Assembly (NCBI GenBank): GCA_947311845.1
Contig: CAMZMU010000027.1
Location: 78,430,533-78,494,532 of the forward strand
DNA length: 64,000 nt
From: Poa pratensis
Lineage: Eukaryota; Streptophyta; Magnoliopsida; Poales; Poaceae
Reading direction: 5' to 3'
Made by a program: the position numbers and the translations under genes. This document shows, piece by piece, positions 41,305 to 52,048 of the stretch. How positions within the stretch are numbered: position 1 is the first letter of the stretch; each line of letters begins with the position of its first letter. Below the pieces are notes generated by a model. The model had not been told where the DNA came from and made no database searches. It saw only the letters and a list, made by a program, of their open reading frames with translations.

Positions 41305-43856
41305 GTCAGTTACTGAGTTGACATTTTTCGCAGCAAAAACACACTAACACTTAGGGCCACGTGTTAGATGCACACCACTTCATTAATTGGTACACATATA
41401 TCCGTAGAAGGACGTCACTGAGACGCAGATACATACAACAACGTCGTCTCTTCTCCCTGCCTTGCTTGCAGTATGGACGAAGGTTGCATACTGGAACAGA
41501 TCAAGAAAGCAGAATGACAATATAAAGGATGAAACTTTTGGCCATGGACATGATGGTGTCTCTTGACAGACACTGTTGTTGCTCTAAGCTTCTGTTTCCT
41601 AGAGGTCGACGAGTGAGTGCTACTTGCACCGCTAAGCTACTAGTATTACACTCTGGAAGCTTTGGGGGACACGTAATCACCATCTGCCATTGACAATAGT
41701 GATTATGTATGATTGGCACTGCATGCAGGAACACTGGCAGATAATGGCGTGCATGCATGGCGACCACAATGATAATCATCCATGCATGTGTGCTGCTCTC
41801 GATGGGTTCCACGGATGGTCACTCGATTTCAGTTCATGCCCTGCATATGCCTCGATCTATGTGTTCCTTGGTCGATCAGTTGATCTGTTTATACCTGACA
41901 ATGGGTCTCATATAATGTAATCTAGTACTCCCTTTCAAATTAGTTGACACAGATTTAGTACAACTACATCTGCTAATGTGAGTAATAGATATGCTTGATG
42001 ACTGAAGTCTTGGATTCTTTCAGAAGAACGGAGCTGAATTCAGGGGGCCTTTTTCTGAATGGATTTATCCACCAGATGACAAACAGAAAACATGGCCGTC
42101 AATATCTAGTTTGCCAAATTTCAGTGACTTAGTAGTTACTTGGTTATCCACAATGAGTGTTCTTTTACAAGTCTCCGCTGGCTCCTTGATTCAGGGGATG
42201 CAGGGTGCAGACTCTTTCTTGAAGATGAAGATGAAACCTGAATCATTCTGGAGAAAAGTAACTTGCCTTGTCACCCATATGTGTTGAAGAAAAAGGTCCT
42301 CAAAAGAGGCAACGAGTCATCCTCTGTCAATTTATCACTTGAAACCTCCATATCACAAAGTCTACCCTATGAGTCTGACACACTTCTCGCAAGGGTAAAT
42401 AAAAAGGAGTCTGACATGCACACAAAAATGACAATATGCAACAAGGTTCAGGTCCTTGTTCACATAACCTAGATGTCTTTTTTTCCTCAACCAATATGAT
42501 TGTACCTTAGGAAGCACATTTAAATGTTTTGATACGAGACTATGATCATGGGGCTTCTGCAGATATACACAGCACTGCTGTTTCGGACTAATGAGAGAAA
42601 TGTTTCTCTAAGTTCCATCAGCGGACAGTCGAGGGACCTATAATTTCAGTGCTGAGAATTAGTTACAAGTGAACCGCCTTTTTCCTTCCGATCCTGCTTC
42701 TCCTGTCCCCTTCTTGCCTCAGCTCCACTGATGAGTCAAACTCAGCAGCAGCTACTTGACTAGACAATTGGTACATATACACAGCTAACAGTTCACAGAC
42801 CTGTCCCAAGTTTCAGTCCGTTAAGCAGTAGTACTAGCTTATGTACTCTGTTCATGCTAAGCGTGGCCCCCGGTGTACGCGCCTGCACATGTGTATTAGA
42901 TCATAACCAGAGGCTTGAATCATGCCAATGCATGCTGTGCAAGGTCATGCTTGGCTAGACTCTAGACTAGTATATAGGTGTCTCCATATGCTGAACTCAT
43001 TTGCCGAATTACTCATGTATACATATCTCCACCACCTATGCTGATAATTGTTGTGGACCTGGATGATGCATTAAATTTGCACCCATTCATGGTAGGATAA
43101 GATCCTGGTAATGGCTCCTGTTTCCTACCATAACAGATAACCAATCCCTTGTATCCATGTAGGTACGTTTTATTTAAATTAGAAAATGAAACTATTTTGT
43201 GTCCCTCATTCTCACCTATTTGCTAGTAGAGTTTCATATTTGGTCACTAAACTCCAATTCTAGGCATCATTAACACTTAGGTTATAAAACTAAACCAATA
43301 CCTCAGTCAAAGAGGTATAACCAATGACGATGAGATTGTGGTGCTTCGTAGAAGCGTCAACCAGCCCATAAAACAACAGAAAATATAATGTAGAAAATTT
43401 AAAGAAATCTGAAAATAAAACTAGGGGAAGTCATAAAATATGAACGTTAAAATGTGAGCATCTAAGGAAAAAATAGAACATATATATATATTTAAGATTA
43501 ATAAAGTTGGGAGTTAATAAAATAAAATAATTTATGTTTTGAATTTTAAATTTCCAAGCATCATTAGAATACTTATGTTTAGTTTTCTAAATTTGGATTA
43601 TTTGTGAAATTTTATGATCTGGGTTTCTATTTGAAGTTATTTTGAAAAGTCCATTTTTATAATTTTTGGCTAGAAAGATTTACGTTTTGTATTTCTTGAA
43701 CTTTTCATTTTCACTTTAAATATTCTATGTTTGTCCTCAATTCTATATTATTTTTTGTATATTTATTGCTATTTTACTAATTTTGTGGTTTCTCTTGATT
43801 TTATTTCTGTTGACAAACCTGCCACATGTGTAAAACCACCACCACGTCATCGATTA
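41305..43856. other. Spacer without recognised gene
   Basis: There are short frames only (for example 41690-41920 and 42263-42472), with no family resemblance. A fragment at about 41927-41975 (ACTCCCTTTCAAATTAGTTG) looks like one end of a Stowaway MITE without its partner. The rest is AT-rich. Confidence 0.45.
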
Positions 43857-43858
43857 TA

Positions 43859-44118
43859 CTCCCTCCGTTCTAAGGAAGAAAGGCTATAAGTTCAGTCAAA
43901 ACTCAACAACAGCTAGATTTGACCAATATTATAGACAAAAGTATGAACATTTGCGAGACAAAATATACAAACACTAATAGTTTCACCATGAAATATATTT
44001 TCAGAATGTATTTATTTCATATCGTAGATCTTGATATTTCATTTTCTATATTTGGTCAAACTTAGTAGTGTTTGACTTTTCATTAAATTTATACCCTTAT
44101 TCATTGAAACGGAGGTAG
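43859..44118. mobile_element. Stowaway MITE (Tc1/mariner)
   Basis: The 260-bp element starts CTCCCTCCGTTC and ends GAAACGGAGGTAG, nearly inverted repeats. It is flanked by TA at 43857-43858 and 44119-44120. Internally TTTGACCAATATTATAGAC and TTTGGTCAAACTTAGTAG form the second inverted segment typical of the family. It is non-coding and moved by mariner-like transposases. Confidence 0.92.
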
Positions 44119-44638
44119 TACTACGCAGCTGAGGTCAGGTCTGAATTTGTCTAGATTCAAAGTTAAGAATTTGAAGTTTAGGGGATCGAATCCTGAATCG
44201 ACCAGTAGCGGAGGGACCCAAAGTCTCCTCAAAAGTATAGCTTTTAAAAAGTTCAGAATAAAATAGAGCTCTTTCTTCAAGTCAAGGCTGGGAATGCTTG
44301 TGAAACAATGAACGATTTTTTTCTGCGAGAAGATAATGGATCCTTCCACCTCATCTAAATTATCCTGTCTAGTGCATATATGTACCCAAGTTTTGATGAT
44401 TTTTTACTCCGACTAGTGCTTGCAGAAGGCCGCTGGATTTGATCCCCATGTATGCAGGGCCGACCAGCATGGCATCCATGAGCGGCACCCGGAGCATGGG
44501 ATGCCGGTGATGATGAATATGATGCCGCATGATTCTCACAGCAAAAAACGCACCACCTTTCCTTGCAACCAAAGCCAACTACTCACACTCTCACATGCAC
44601 AAGCGCAACCATCGCCAATGCCACTCACGCTGCTCCAC

Positions 44639-44646
44639 TTATATAC
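44639..44646 (+). promoter_or_regulatory. Possible TATA box for the 223-residue protein gene
   Basis: TTATATAC lies about 50-58 bp before the ATG at 44697, which leaves a short leader of about 25 bp. The assignment is positional. Confidence 0.45.
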
Positions 44647-44696
44647 CCGACTGCAACAAGAACAGAGCCAGCTTCGTCCTCTCCTCCGGTCGATCC

Positions 44697-45368
44697 ATGG
44701 CGGGCGGGTGCAAGGCGGCGATCGGGTGCGTGGACGCGCGGGTACCGGTGCGCGCCAGCTACGTGAGCCTATACAAGTGGCCCGAGTCCGACGCCGAGTT
44801 CGTCCGCTCAGTGGCCATGGCGCGGCGCCACCACCACCAGCCGGAGAGCCCCGTCACGGCTGCGTGCTACAGCGGCGGCAGCGCCAGCATACGCCGTTCA
44901 GCCGGGGTCGGGGTCGAAGGGTACGGTGGCGAGAGCCCGAGGGTGGTGGACAGCTACTCGTGCCGGCAGATGTACCTCCGCAGCTACACCTTCTCCACGA
45001 AAAAGGAGACGGTGCCGGAGCGCACCATGGCTTGCTTCGGCCGTGTCCGGGACCGCGCCGCCATCTTTCCCAGCTTCCTACCTCACCGCGGATCGGGAGG
45101 ATCCGATGCCGGAAGCTCCTTCGGCAGCCCGAGCGGCGGCAGGCGGTACTCCGGGACCGTGAGGGATCAAGACGGCGGGCGCCGAGGGACTACTGGCGCC
45201 GGGAGCAAGGGAAGAAGGAAGCGGAGGAGGAAGAATAAGGGGTGCGCGGTGGTAAGGAGGCTGCAAGAGGTGTCGTGCGGCGCGGTGCGCGCAATCTTCC
45301 GCCGCCTGCTTGCCTGCACCACCACCGTCGACGTCGAGGTCGCCGAGCCGCCACCATCCGGCCGGTGA
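44697..45368 (+). CDS. Plant-specific protein of unknown function with YSCRQMYLRSYTFS motif
   Basis: This is a single exon of 223 residues. The ATG at 44697 is preferred over the upstream in-frame ATG at 44529 because the conserved-looking sequence starts with MAGGCKAAIGCVDARVPVRA and a TATA-like box lies between the two. Conserved-looking blocks are YVSLYKWPESDAEFVRSV (residues 22-39), VDSYSCRQMYLRSYTFS (84-100) and ERTMACFGRVRDRAA (108-122). A basic cluster KGRRKRRRKNKG (171-182) could be a nuclear signal, and the C-terminus is RAIFRRLLACTTTVDVEVAE. I recall similar short proteins in grasses and dicots without an assigned function. There is no signal peptide or membrane segment. The frame is intact and GC-rich, as usual for grass single-exon genes, and it is probably functional. 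Confidence 0.8.
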   Translation: MAGGCKAAIGCVDARVPVRASYVSLYKWPESDAEFVRSVAMARRHHHQPESPVTAACYSGGSASIRRSAGVGVEGYGGESPRVVDSYSCRQMYLRSYTFSTKKETVPERTMACFGRVRDRAAIFPSFLPHRGSGGSDAGSSFGSPSGGRRYSGTVRDQDGGRRGTTGAGSKGRRKRRRKNKGCAVVRRLQEVSCGAVRAIFRRLLACTTTVDVEVAEPPPSGR

Positions 45369-46783
45369 ATGCCGTTCGTACTGCTCGTGCCGGCCTTGAC
45401 CTCTTGTTGATTTTGGTGTGCCCGTTTACTAGTAATTAATATATATTTTAATTATTTTTCTACCGCATTTACAGACCTGCAGTACAGTAGTAGTAGCTGC
45501 CATTGGTAGCAAATGCTTAAGATGTACTATCATCCACTTCGAAGTAAGTTGTTTGTGCTTACTAATAATTGTGCATGCCCACGCGATTTCTTTATTAAAA
45601 AAACACATGTTTCTCTTCACACTATTTATGCCACTCAATTATGCTTCTGTAAAACCCATATGTAGTGCATAAAATGAATGGAAGTGCCATCAGAATGAGG
45701 TTAATTACAATCTTCAACATAGAGCAAAAATAAGCTTACAGGTTACAAAAGAACACACATTCAAAACACTGAGACATCATGCCCGTAAGGCCGCAATTCT
45801 GTTTTCTTCAAAATTACACCAAAGTACTTTGAATTAAAATTACATCGACATTAGCGGAACGGCCACAGGTGCACACGTGAAGGCCGAGGCAAAGGCGTTC
45901 CAGGAGACCGACGGTCACATGCCCGGTCAACGCCTACGACGATACTTGCCTACTGGTATCTGCCGTTGAGTTTCATCTTCTCTCTCGTCGTGCACATCAC
46001 GCGGCACGTCCTAATCTTGCGGAATGCGTTGTGTGTGCAGGGCACCGTGAAGTATGTGCGCTTGCGTCTTACAACCGCCACCAACAGAATAAGAGGAGGT
46101 CCACACTCTCGCTGTGTAGCGTCCAGACATCGACGGCCCCAGGGGCTGCTTGTGTCCAGACCAAGAATTTTTTAGTCCCAGGGCAAGTTAAATAAATATA
46201 ATTATACTAAACAATCACATTTAAAAAAAATAGTGTGGTTTTAACAATTATATGTTGTGTGCCTCTTAGTTAGTATTGTTAACCATACAAATATTTTTTT
46301 CATTGTTTTCCATTATATCGCTGGAATATATATCATTGAAAACATATCTGAGTTGTGAAAAAACTTTTTTGTTTGTGACATATTAACCTTAGCAAGATAC
46401 AAAACCACGTTAAATTTAAATAAGGAAAAATGCACTCGCTTTCTTGAGTTTTTATAATTGATGAATTATATTGATTATATGTATATTGCTGTGTGCACGA
46501 CATTCTCTCTTTTTAGTATTGTTAATACATTGGCAGACAGTCCATGGCATACAACCTAATAAATATCTTATAGTTAGATGTGTGTAGTGTCAGGTTATGT
46601 AAGAAAAATATATAAACTTTGGGAGTATGGTGGATTCTGTAAAACAAGTAAGTTTATAATATGTTGATAATTTGTAGTATATGTTATTGAAGTAAAATTA
46701 GTTATAGTAACTGGGTTCTACTTCTTTCGCACATGAAAATTTAATACTTATATATTCCCACTACAATGCGCTTTTTTATCAAA
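45369..46783. other. Spacer without recognised gene
   Basis: This is AT-rich DNA. The frames at 45966-46175 and similar positions have no family resemblance. No terminal repeats were found. Confidence 0.45.
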
Positions 46784-47160
46784 CTAGCAAGGTGGCCCTC
46801 GCATTTGCGAGGGCATCATCTATAATGTATTGAATATGTTTGTGTACTAAATTTGTGTTTTCTCCGGAAAAGATACAAATCTAAATAAGACCATCCTTTG
46901 ACTATTCTAAAACTATGGTTGGTAAAATAACACATGTGTGTAATCTTTGAATTTATATATAGTATATGTTCTATATCTAAAAAATATATAACTTGTAACA
47001 TATTCTAGAAGCTCGTTTACTTTAGTCGTTGGTAGTACTGGCATTTAAAAAAAGTATATTTTTACTCTCTTCTTGACATCCCCATTCATCAGTGATGCAT
47101 ATTTTTGACTTGTAACAAAGATTACACTGACTTAAATAACACATAGTTTCATGTAACATA

Positions 47161-47323
47161 CTCCCTCCGTTACACAATGTGAAATGTTTTAGCTGTTAGA
47201 CATGCATGTCTAGATTCATATAAAAAGTATGGACACATAAAGTAAAAAATGTTTCTAGATACATGTTTGTACATGTGAATGTAGAAAATTGCTAAAACAT
47301 CCTATATTGTGGAACAAAGGCAA
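47161..47323. mobile_element. Degenerate Stowaway MITE inside the small Helitron
   Basis: The left end CTCCCTCCGTTACACAATGT is a good Stowaway terminus after TA (47159-47160). The right end reads CCTATATTGTGGAACAAAGG and is diverged, followed by TA (47324-47325). Inverted GTTTTAGC and GCTAAAAC segments support the fold. Confidence 0.75.
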
Positions 47324-47373
47324 TACTAAATTTAGAAAATAGTTAGAGAGTTTATAATTTTAACATTTAATAG

Positions 47374-48035
47374 GTCACCAAGCTTTAAATTATCTCGCAA
47401 TTAATGTTTTTAATTGCACCACAAAATTCTAACCATCGTACTATTATGCTACTTGCATCGTCCTAATAATACCCAATACTTGTGTCAATTATTTGATTTG
47501 CATGATTTAACACTCTCTCTCCCTTTCTCTCTCTTTGTCGCTCTGCCAAACTCACTCTTTTACCCAACAATTGTTTTCTACCCGATTAATGTTGTATGTA
47601 ACATTTCCATCTTTTAGTCTACAACGACATAATTAAAAATCAACAGATTAAATATTTCTAACTTATGTGAATTAATGTGATGTCTCCGTAATAATTTCAT
47701 ATAATACGTCACCAAGCTTTAAGTCATCTCATAATTAATGTTTTTAATTGCACCACAAAATTCTAACCATCGTACTATTATCGCTAGTTGCATCGTCCTA
47801 AATAATACCCTATACTTTTTTTTAATCATTTGATTGCATGATTTAACCCTCTCTCTCTCTGGTCTCCCGGCCAAACTCACTCTTTTACCCAACAATTTAT
47901 TTTTACAAGATTAATGTTGTATGTAACATTTCCATCCTTCAGTCTCCAGCAACACAACAAAAAATAAACAGATTCAGTATTTCTAACTTATGTGAATTAG
48001 TGTGATGTTTCCGTAATAATTTCGTATATTGCTTT
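47374..48035. repeat. 334-bp tandem duplication
   Basis: GTCACCAAGCTTTAAATTAT at 47374 recurs at 47708, and similarity continues through to TCCGTAATAATTTC at about 48020. The copies differ by scattered substitutions and short indels. The duplication lies inside the small Helitron. Confidence 0.9.
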
Positions 48036-48633
48036 TTTTTGCGATTTACATACCTTCATTACTTAATCAACGGGCTTACAATCATTCTCAAGGCATTGAG
48101 TAAGAAATCTAGGAATAAAATTAATCCACATACATCTACGCCTATACTCCGATGCCTGCTTAGCACACAAGTGCGCTAAATATCACAGTTACCACCTCCT
48201 TAGCTTGCCACCACATTCAATGTAGGTAGCTAGCGTACAATTTTTTCTTTTGGTTGGAGCAGTTGACAAAAGAAACATATTGAGCAGTTTAGATTTTTCG
48301 TTTAGAGATATTCCTACAGGCCTACACAGTACGTAAAAGAGTCCAGATCCAAAACGTGCTTTGTTTTTTTTCTTTGAAAGAGAAGACTACATGCAAAGAG
48401 TCCAGGTTAGAAACGTGATCTGTTTTTTGTTTAGAAAACTGGACATCCGTGTTGGAAACAATTTCTTGTACCCGATTGGTGGACTATCTTATCGTGTTGG
48501 ATAGTTACGCGATCAGTACGTAATTAAATCGCGACCACCAATATTAGATCCAACAGTGAAAATTAATTCAGATGATATGGCTTAACGTGGTGGCTCTATT
48601 AGCTAACTCATTTTGCTTTTAGTATATAATAGA

Positions 48634-48924
48634 TGTGTATACATCTTCTCCTATTAGTATGGCTTGTAGTCACCATGGTTCACTTTTTCTTTGTCATTTG
48701 TAATACTCCAAATAATTCGTAAAGCTTTGTAATAAAAAGCCGTGTGTATCACTCTGATGCAGAGGCTGAGCTTTGCTCCTTTCGAAAAAATTATCTAGAA
48801 TTTTTTAATATAACACACTCTTTATTGGGTTTTTTTTCGGCTTCCACCATGAGCTCTAGATCAAAAAATAAGTCCCGAGCTAAATGTATACCTACCAAAT
48901 ATGCGGTTAAAAAACCGAGCTCCA
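48634..48924. other. Short spacer between Helitron and gypsy element
   Basis: I see no gene. ACCGAGCTCCATGTAGCTCG at the right edge is palindromic, which makes the exact start of the following LTR slightly uncertain. Confidence 0.4.
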
Positions 48925-49442
48925 TGTAGCTCGGGTTCCAAAACACGTCTGACATGGGAATACATCTCGGTACCCTACCATGAGGATACCTGGTACACGT
49001 GACGACTAAGGCCCAATAACGAAGAGCCTATTCGAAGCCCAAGACCAGAGGCCCAAAAAGATGGAGTACCCTCCAAGATTAGTCATAGGCATAGTCGGTT
49101 AGAACTTTCCTTATATGTAAATAAGGTCGGTTACATACTCCCGAGACCCAGCCTATTTAAGGACTGGGAGAGGTGCCGATCTGAGGACAAGCCATACTCG
49201 AACCACCAAAGCTCTAGCAAGATCGACATCTCGCCGGAGCCACCTTGTAACCGCATAATCTCACACGATCAATAACAGACAAGTAGGAAGTAGGGTCTTT
49301 ACCTCCACCCGAGGGGCCTGAACCTGGGTAAATCTTTGCCTCTGCTTGTCAGCCGACGAAACTATCAGTACTACCACGTTCTCTCCCCATAATCTCAACC
49401 CTAGGTCCTTAACCATGGGATTTGATGAGTGTACCCCCGTCA
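48925..49442 (+). repeat. 5' LTR of the Tat-type element
   Basis: The start TGTAGCTCGGG is inferred and the end CCCCCGTCA is fixed by the adjacent primer site. A promoter-like CCTATTTAAGGACTGGGAG lies at about 49150. Confidence 0.7.
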
Positions 49443-49460
49443 ATTGGCGCCGTCTGTGGG
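49443..49460 (+). other. Primer binding site of the Tat-type element
   Basis: ATTGGCGCCGTCTGTGGG adjoins the LTR. The same motif is common at this position in grass Tat elements; I do not assign the tRNA. Confidence 0.75.
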
Positions 49461-49654
49461 AAAGAATAGTGCTGGACTCACGGTTCTTCGGTTCCATCGG
49501 AAAACGGCGACTCGCCGATCGGATCTACAAATGGCAACTCGCCGCTGCATCAACAAACCAGAACTCGCCTACTCGGGCGGCACACGGCAACTCGCCGAAT
49601 CACTCGACAAACGCAGCACGCCAGCTTCACCTGCAAAAAGCACATCAGATCCTC

Positions 49655-51960
49655 TGATGGATTTCGAGCCACACTCGCCAGAATTCCAGGAGACCTTCTC
49701 CGATCTCGAGTCAGGTTTGGGTTTGACTGTTGGTTCGTTCAATTTTTTCGTAAACAAGCTTGGTGTGGGACTTGACAGATCCACGCCAACTCGCGACTTC
49801 CGCACCCGAGGCTCCATCGGTTGCGGCTCCTTCGACTGCGGATCCATCAACGCGTCCATACCATCGTCGATCCTCCGATCTTGCTCGTCTGCAACAACCA
49901 TGACGACTCGGAGATCAACGAGCTCATGAGGAACTCCAGGTGAGGAGGCCGAATCAGCATACCGCACAAACGATCCCGAGCTCGATCTCCCACTCGAGGA
50001 CAATTTTGACTGCGAGATCTCCCTCAGCGACTTCGACGAACTGAAACTCATATCGACAACCACGTCGACTCCGAGATCTGCACCAACAACAACCTCGACT
50101 TCGAGATTCATAACAACTTCGCCAACGCTGAGATGAGCATAGGCGACGAAGGCATCGACAGCGAGATCCGTCCAGACGGACCACTCGATGGGCATATCGA
50201 CTCCGACATGAGTCTTGATGACGACGTCGAGTCCATGACGGGACTCGAAAACACATATACATACCCTCGGGTGATACCCCAGCAGGTCTACGTCGCCATC
50301 GCCGCAGAATCATCAGATGCTGCGGCCAGCCGCAGGCCTACAGAATTCCCGTGCACAGTTACTATGCCGGACGGAGTCACAACTCTCACAATCACTGCTG
50401 AGATGGCAGCAAAAGCAGATAAAGTCATCAAGGAGTGCACAATGATGCCAGCAGACGCAACACAGGAGAGATGTTGACCTTCCAGTACTTCAACTGGCAG
50501 GAATCACTTCGACTGCGGCAGGTCAGAGCAACACTCGAAGAACGCAAAAAGCAAGCTAGCTTGTCGAGTGCGCGAAGAAGACACTCTCCCTGAGCTCCAC
50601 CGGGCGAGCAGACACAAGACCCAGATCAAGGCTGTCACACCTCTCGCCGAGAGAGGGCGGCACTCACCCGCAATTAGGCAACTCTTTCATGACATACGAG
50701 AGGAGGGAGTGCCAGTACCCAAAACAGCTGCGGGTGCTCTCTTTCCGCTGCAGCATACCTAGAGGCAATCAAGCCTCCAGCTGATGACCCCAATGCAAAA
50801 CTACATCGCCAACAATCAAATCACTGCCTTAGCGCGAAGGCCATACGCCAAATCCAAACACTCCAGGAGGGAGTCGAGATGTGCCATAGTTGACACGCGT
50901 CGTGAAGAGCACAATCGCAGTGGTCCGCCACCACTCGAAGGAAAGAAGCGGCTCGCGTAGGCGCAGGTCCAGGAGCAGATCACGCAGATCTTACAGTAGC
51001 GACTCATACTCTGATCGAGAGCCTGAGCCACATGGAGCTCTGTGCTTCACTCGACGCGTCCGCGAGACACGGATGCCCAAAGGGTTCAAACTCACATCTG
51101 AACACCCAAGTACACGGGTCGACAGGAACCTTCGGGTGGCTGGAAGACTACAGGCTGGCTGTCGCGTGCCAGCGAGGCACAAACACCACAGCCATGCAAT
51201 ACATACGACTCATGCTCGAAGGCACAGCCCGCGACTGGCTCAAAGCTTTACCTCCATCAACATACGACTCGTGGGATCACTTCCGCACTGACTTCATCAA
51301 AAACTTCGAGCCTCTATGTGAGCGCCCAAAAACATTCGAGGAGCTTCGAGCTTGCGTTCAACGTCAGACGAAACGTTGAGGTCATACATCAGACGATGGA
51401 CTGAGATACGCAACTCAGTCGGAGTAATTTCAGAAGATATGGCCATGGACTTTCATAATGGGCCTCGCCAGGCGGGACTTCAAAGAAGCACTTGGTCGCA
51501 AAAAGCCAACCTCTGTGGCTAACCTCTTGATGATCGCGACTGAGTGGGCAGACGGAGAAGACATGGCGCGCACCACACGCGGGTCCTCACCCCGTGACAA
51601 TCATGAAAGGGCAGTCGAAGCCGCAGAGACTCATACAGAGACGACCGAAGGCGCAAGCGTTCAAAACGTCACTACGACGACGACAGACCCGAATTCATGG
51701 CGGCTGGGTTCTCCACACCCCGCAACGACCAAGACAGAAGCGACCGGCGGTCAGAAGATCGACGGACAGTCGAGATGATCGCGGGACAGTCGAGACCGCG
51801 CCAACGCAGTGATAGCTACAAGAAGGACTGGCGCAAGTCACGATCCGGCGCACAATCCGAGCGATCATTCGAAGAAAAGATGGATGCTGATTGCAGATTC
51901 CACCTGTACAAGGGGAAGACGGAAAACTGCGCTCCAATCACTCGATGAGAAACTGCAGGG
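49655..51960 (+). pseudogene. Gag of the Tat-type element, frameshifted
   Basis: After a leader, an acidic Gag N-terminus (LMDFEPHSPEFQETFSDLES) occurs near 49655-49930, and further pieces lie at 49980-50477. The capsid-like region at 51120-51380 contains MQYIRLMLEGTARDWLKALP and WDHFRTDFIKNF, the retrotransposon Gag signature. Another piece at 51458-51780 has ANLLMIATEWADGED. Frames change repeatedly, so no full protein is made. The normal role is packaging of element RNA. Confidence 0.75.
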
Positions 51961-52048
51961 AGTTCGACCAAATGGCGACTGATTACGTAAATCTCAGAAA
52001 GGCAACACCGCACACGCACCTGCCTGCACCTGTGCCTCAGCCAAACAT

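Larger units (their letters stand above)
46784..48633 (-). mobile_element. Small non-autonomous Helitron
   Basis: Read on the minus strand, the element starts TCTATTATATACTAAAAGC (48633 leftwards) and ends with the hairpin GCCCTCGCA/TGCGAGGGC, then CACCTTGCTAG at 46784. It is preceded by A and followed by T, the Helitron target. It is 1,850 bp, AT-rich, without a Rep/helicase gene. It contains a degenerate Stowaway and a 334-bp tandem duplication. The 5' and 3' ends are much better preserved than those of the Helitron at 16856-22321. Confidence 0.85.

Noticed and set aside
41501..41920. Overlapping frames on both strands
   Set aside because: Short, without family resemblance, start context or splice support.
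44420..45238. Alternative 272-codon frame over the 223-residue gene
   Set aside because: It is the shifted shadow of the GC-rich gene; the frame at 44697-45368 has the coherent conserved-looking blocks.
47510..47545. CTCTCTC-rich tract as a regulatory element
   Set aside because: It is a simple pyrimidine tract within a Helitron, repeated in the 334-bp duplication; nothing ties it to a gene.
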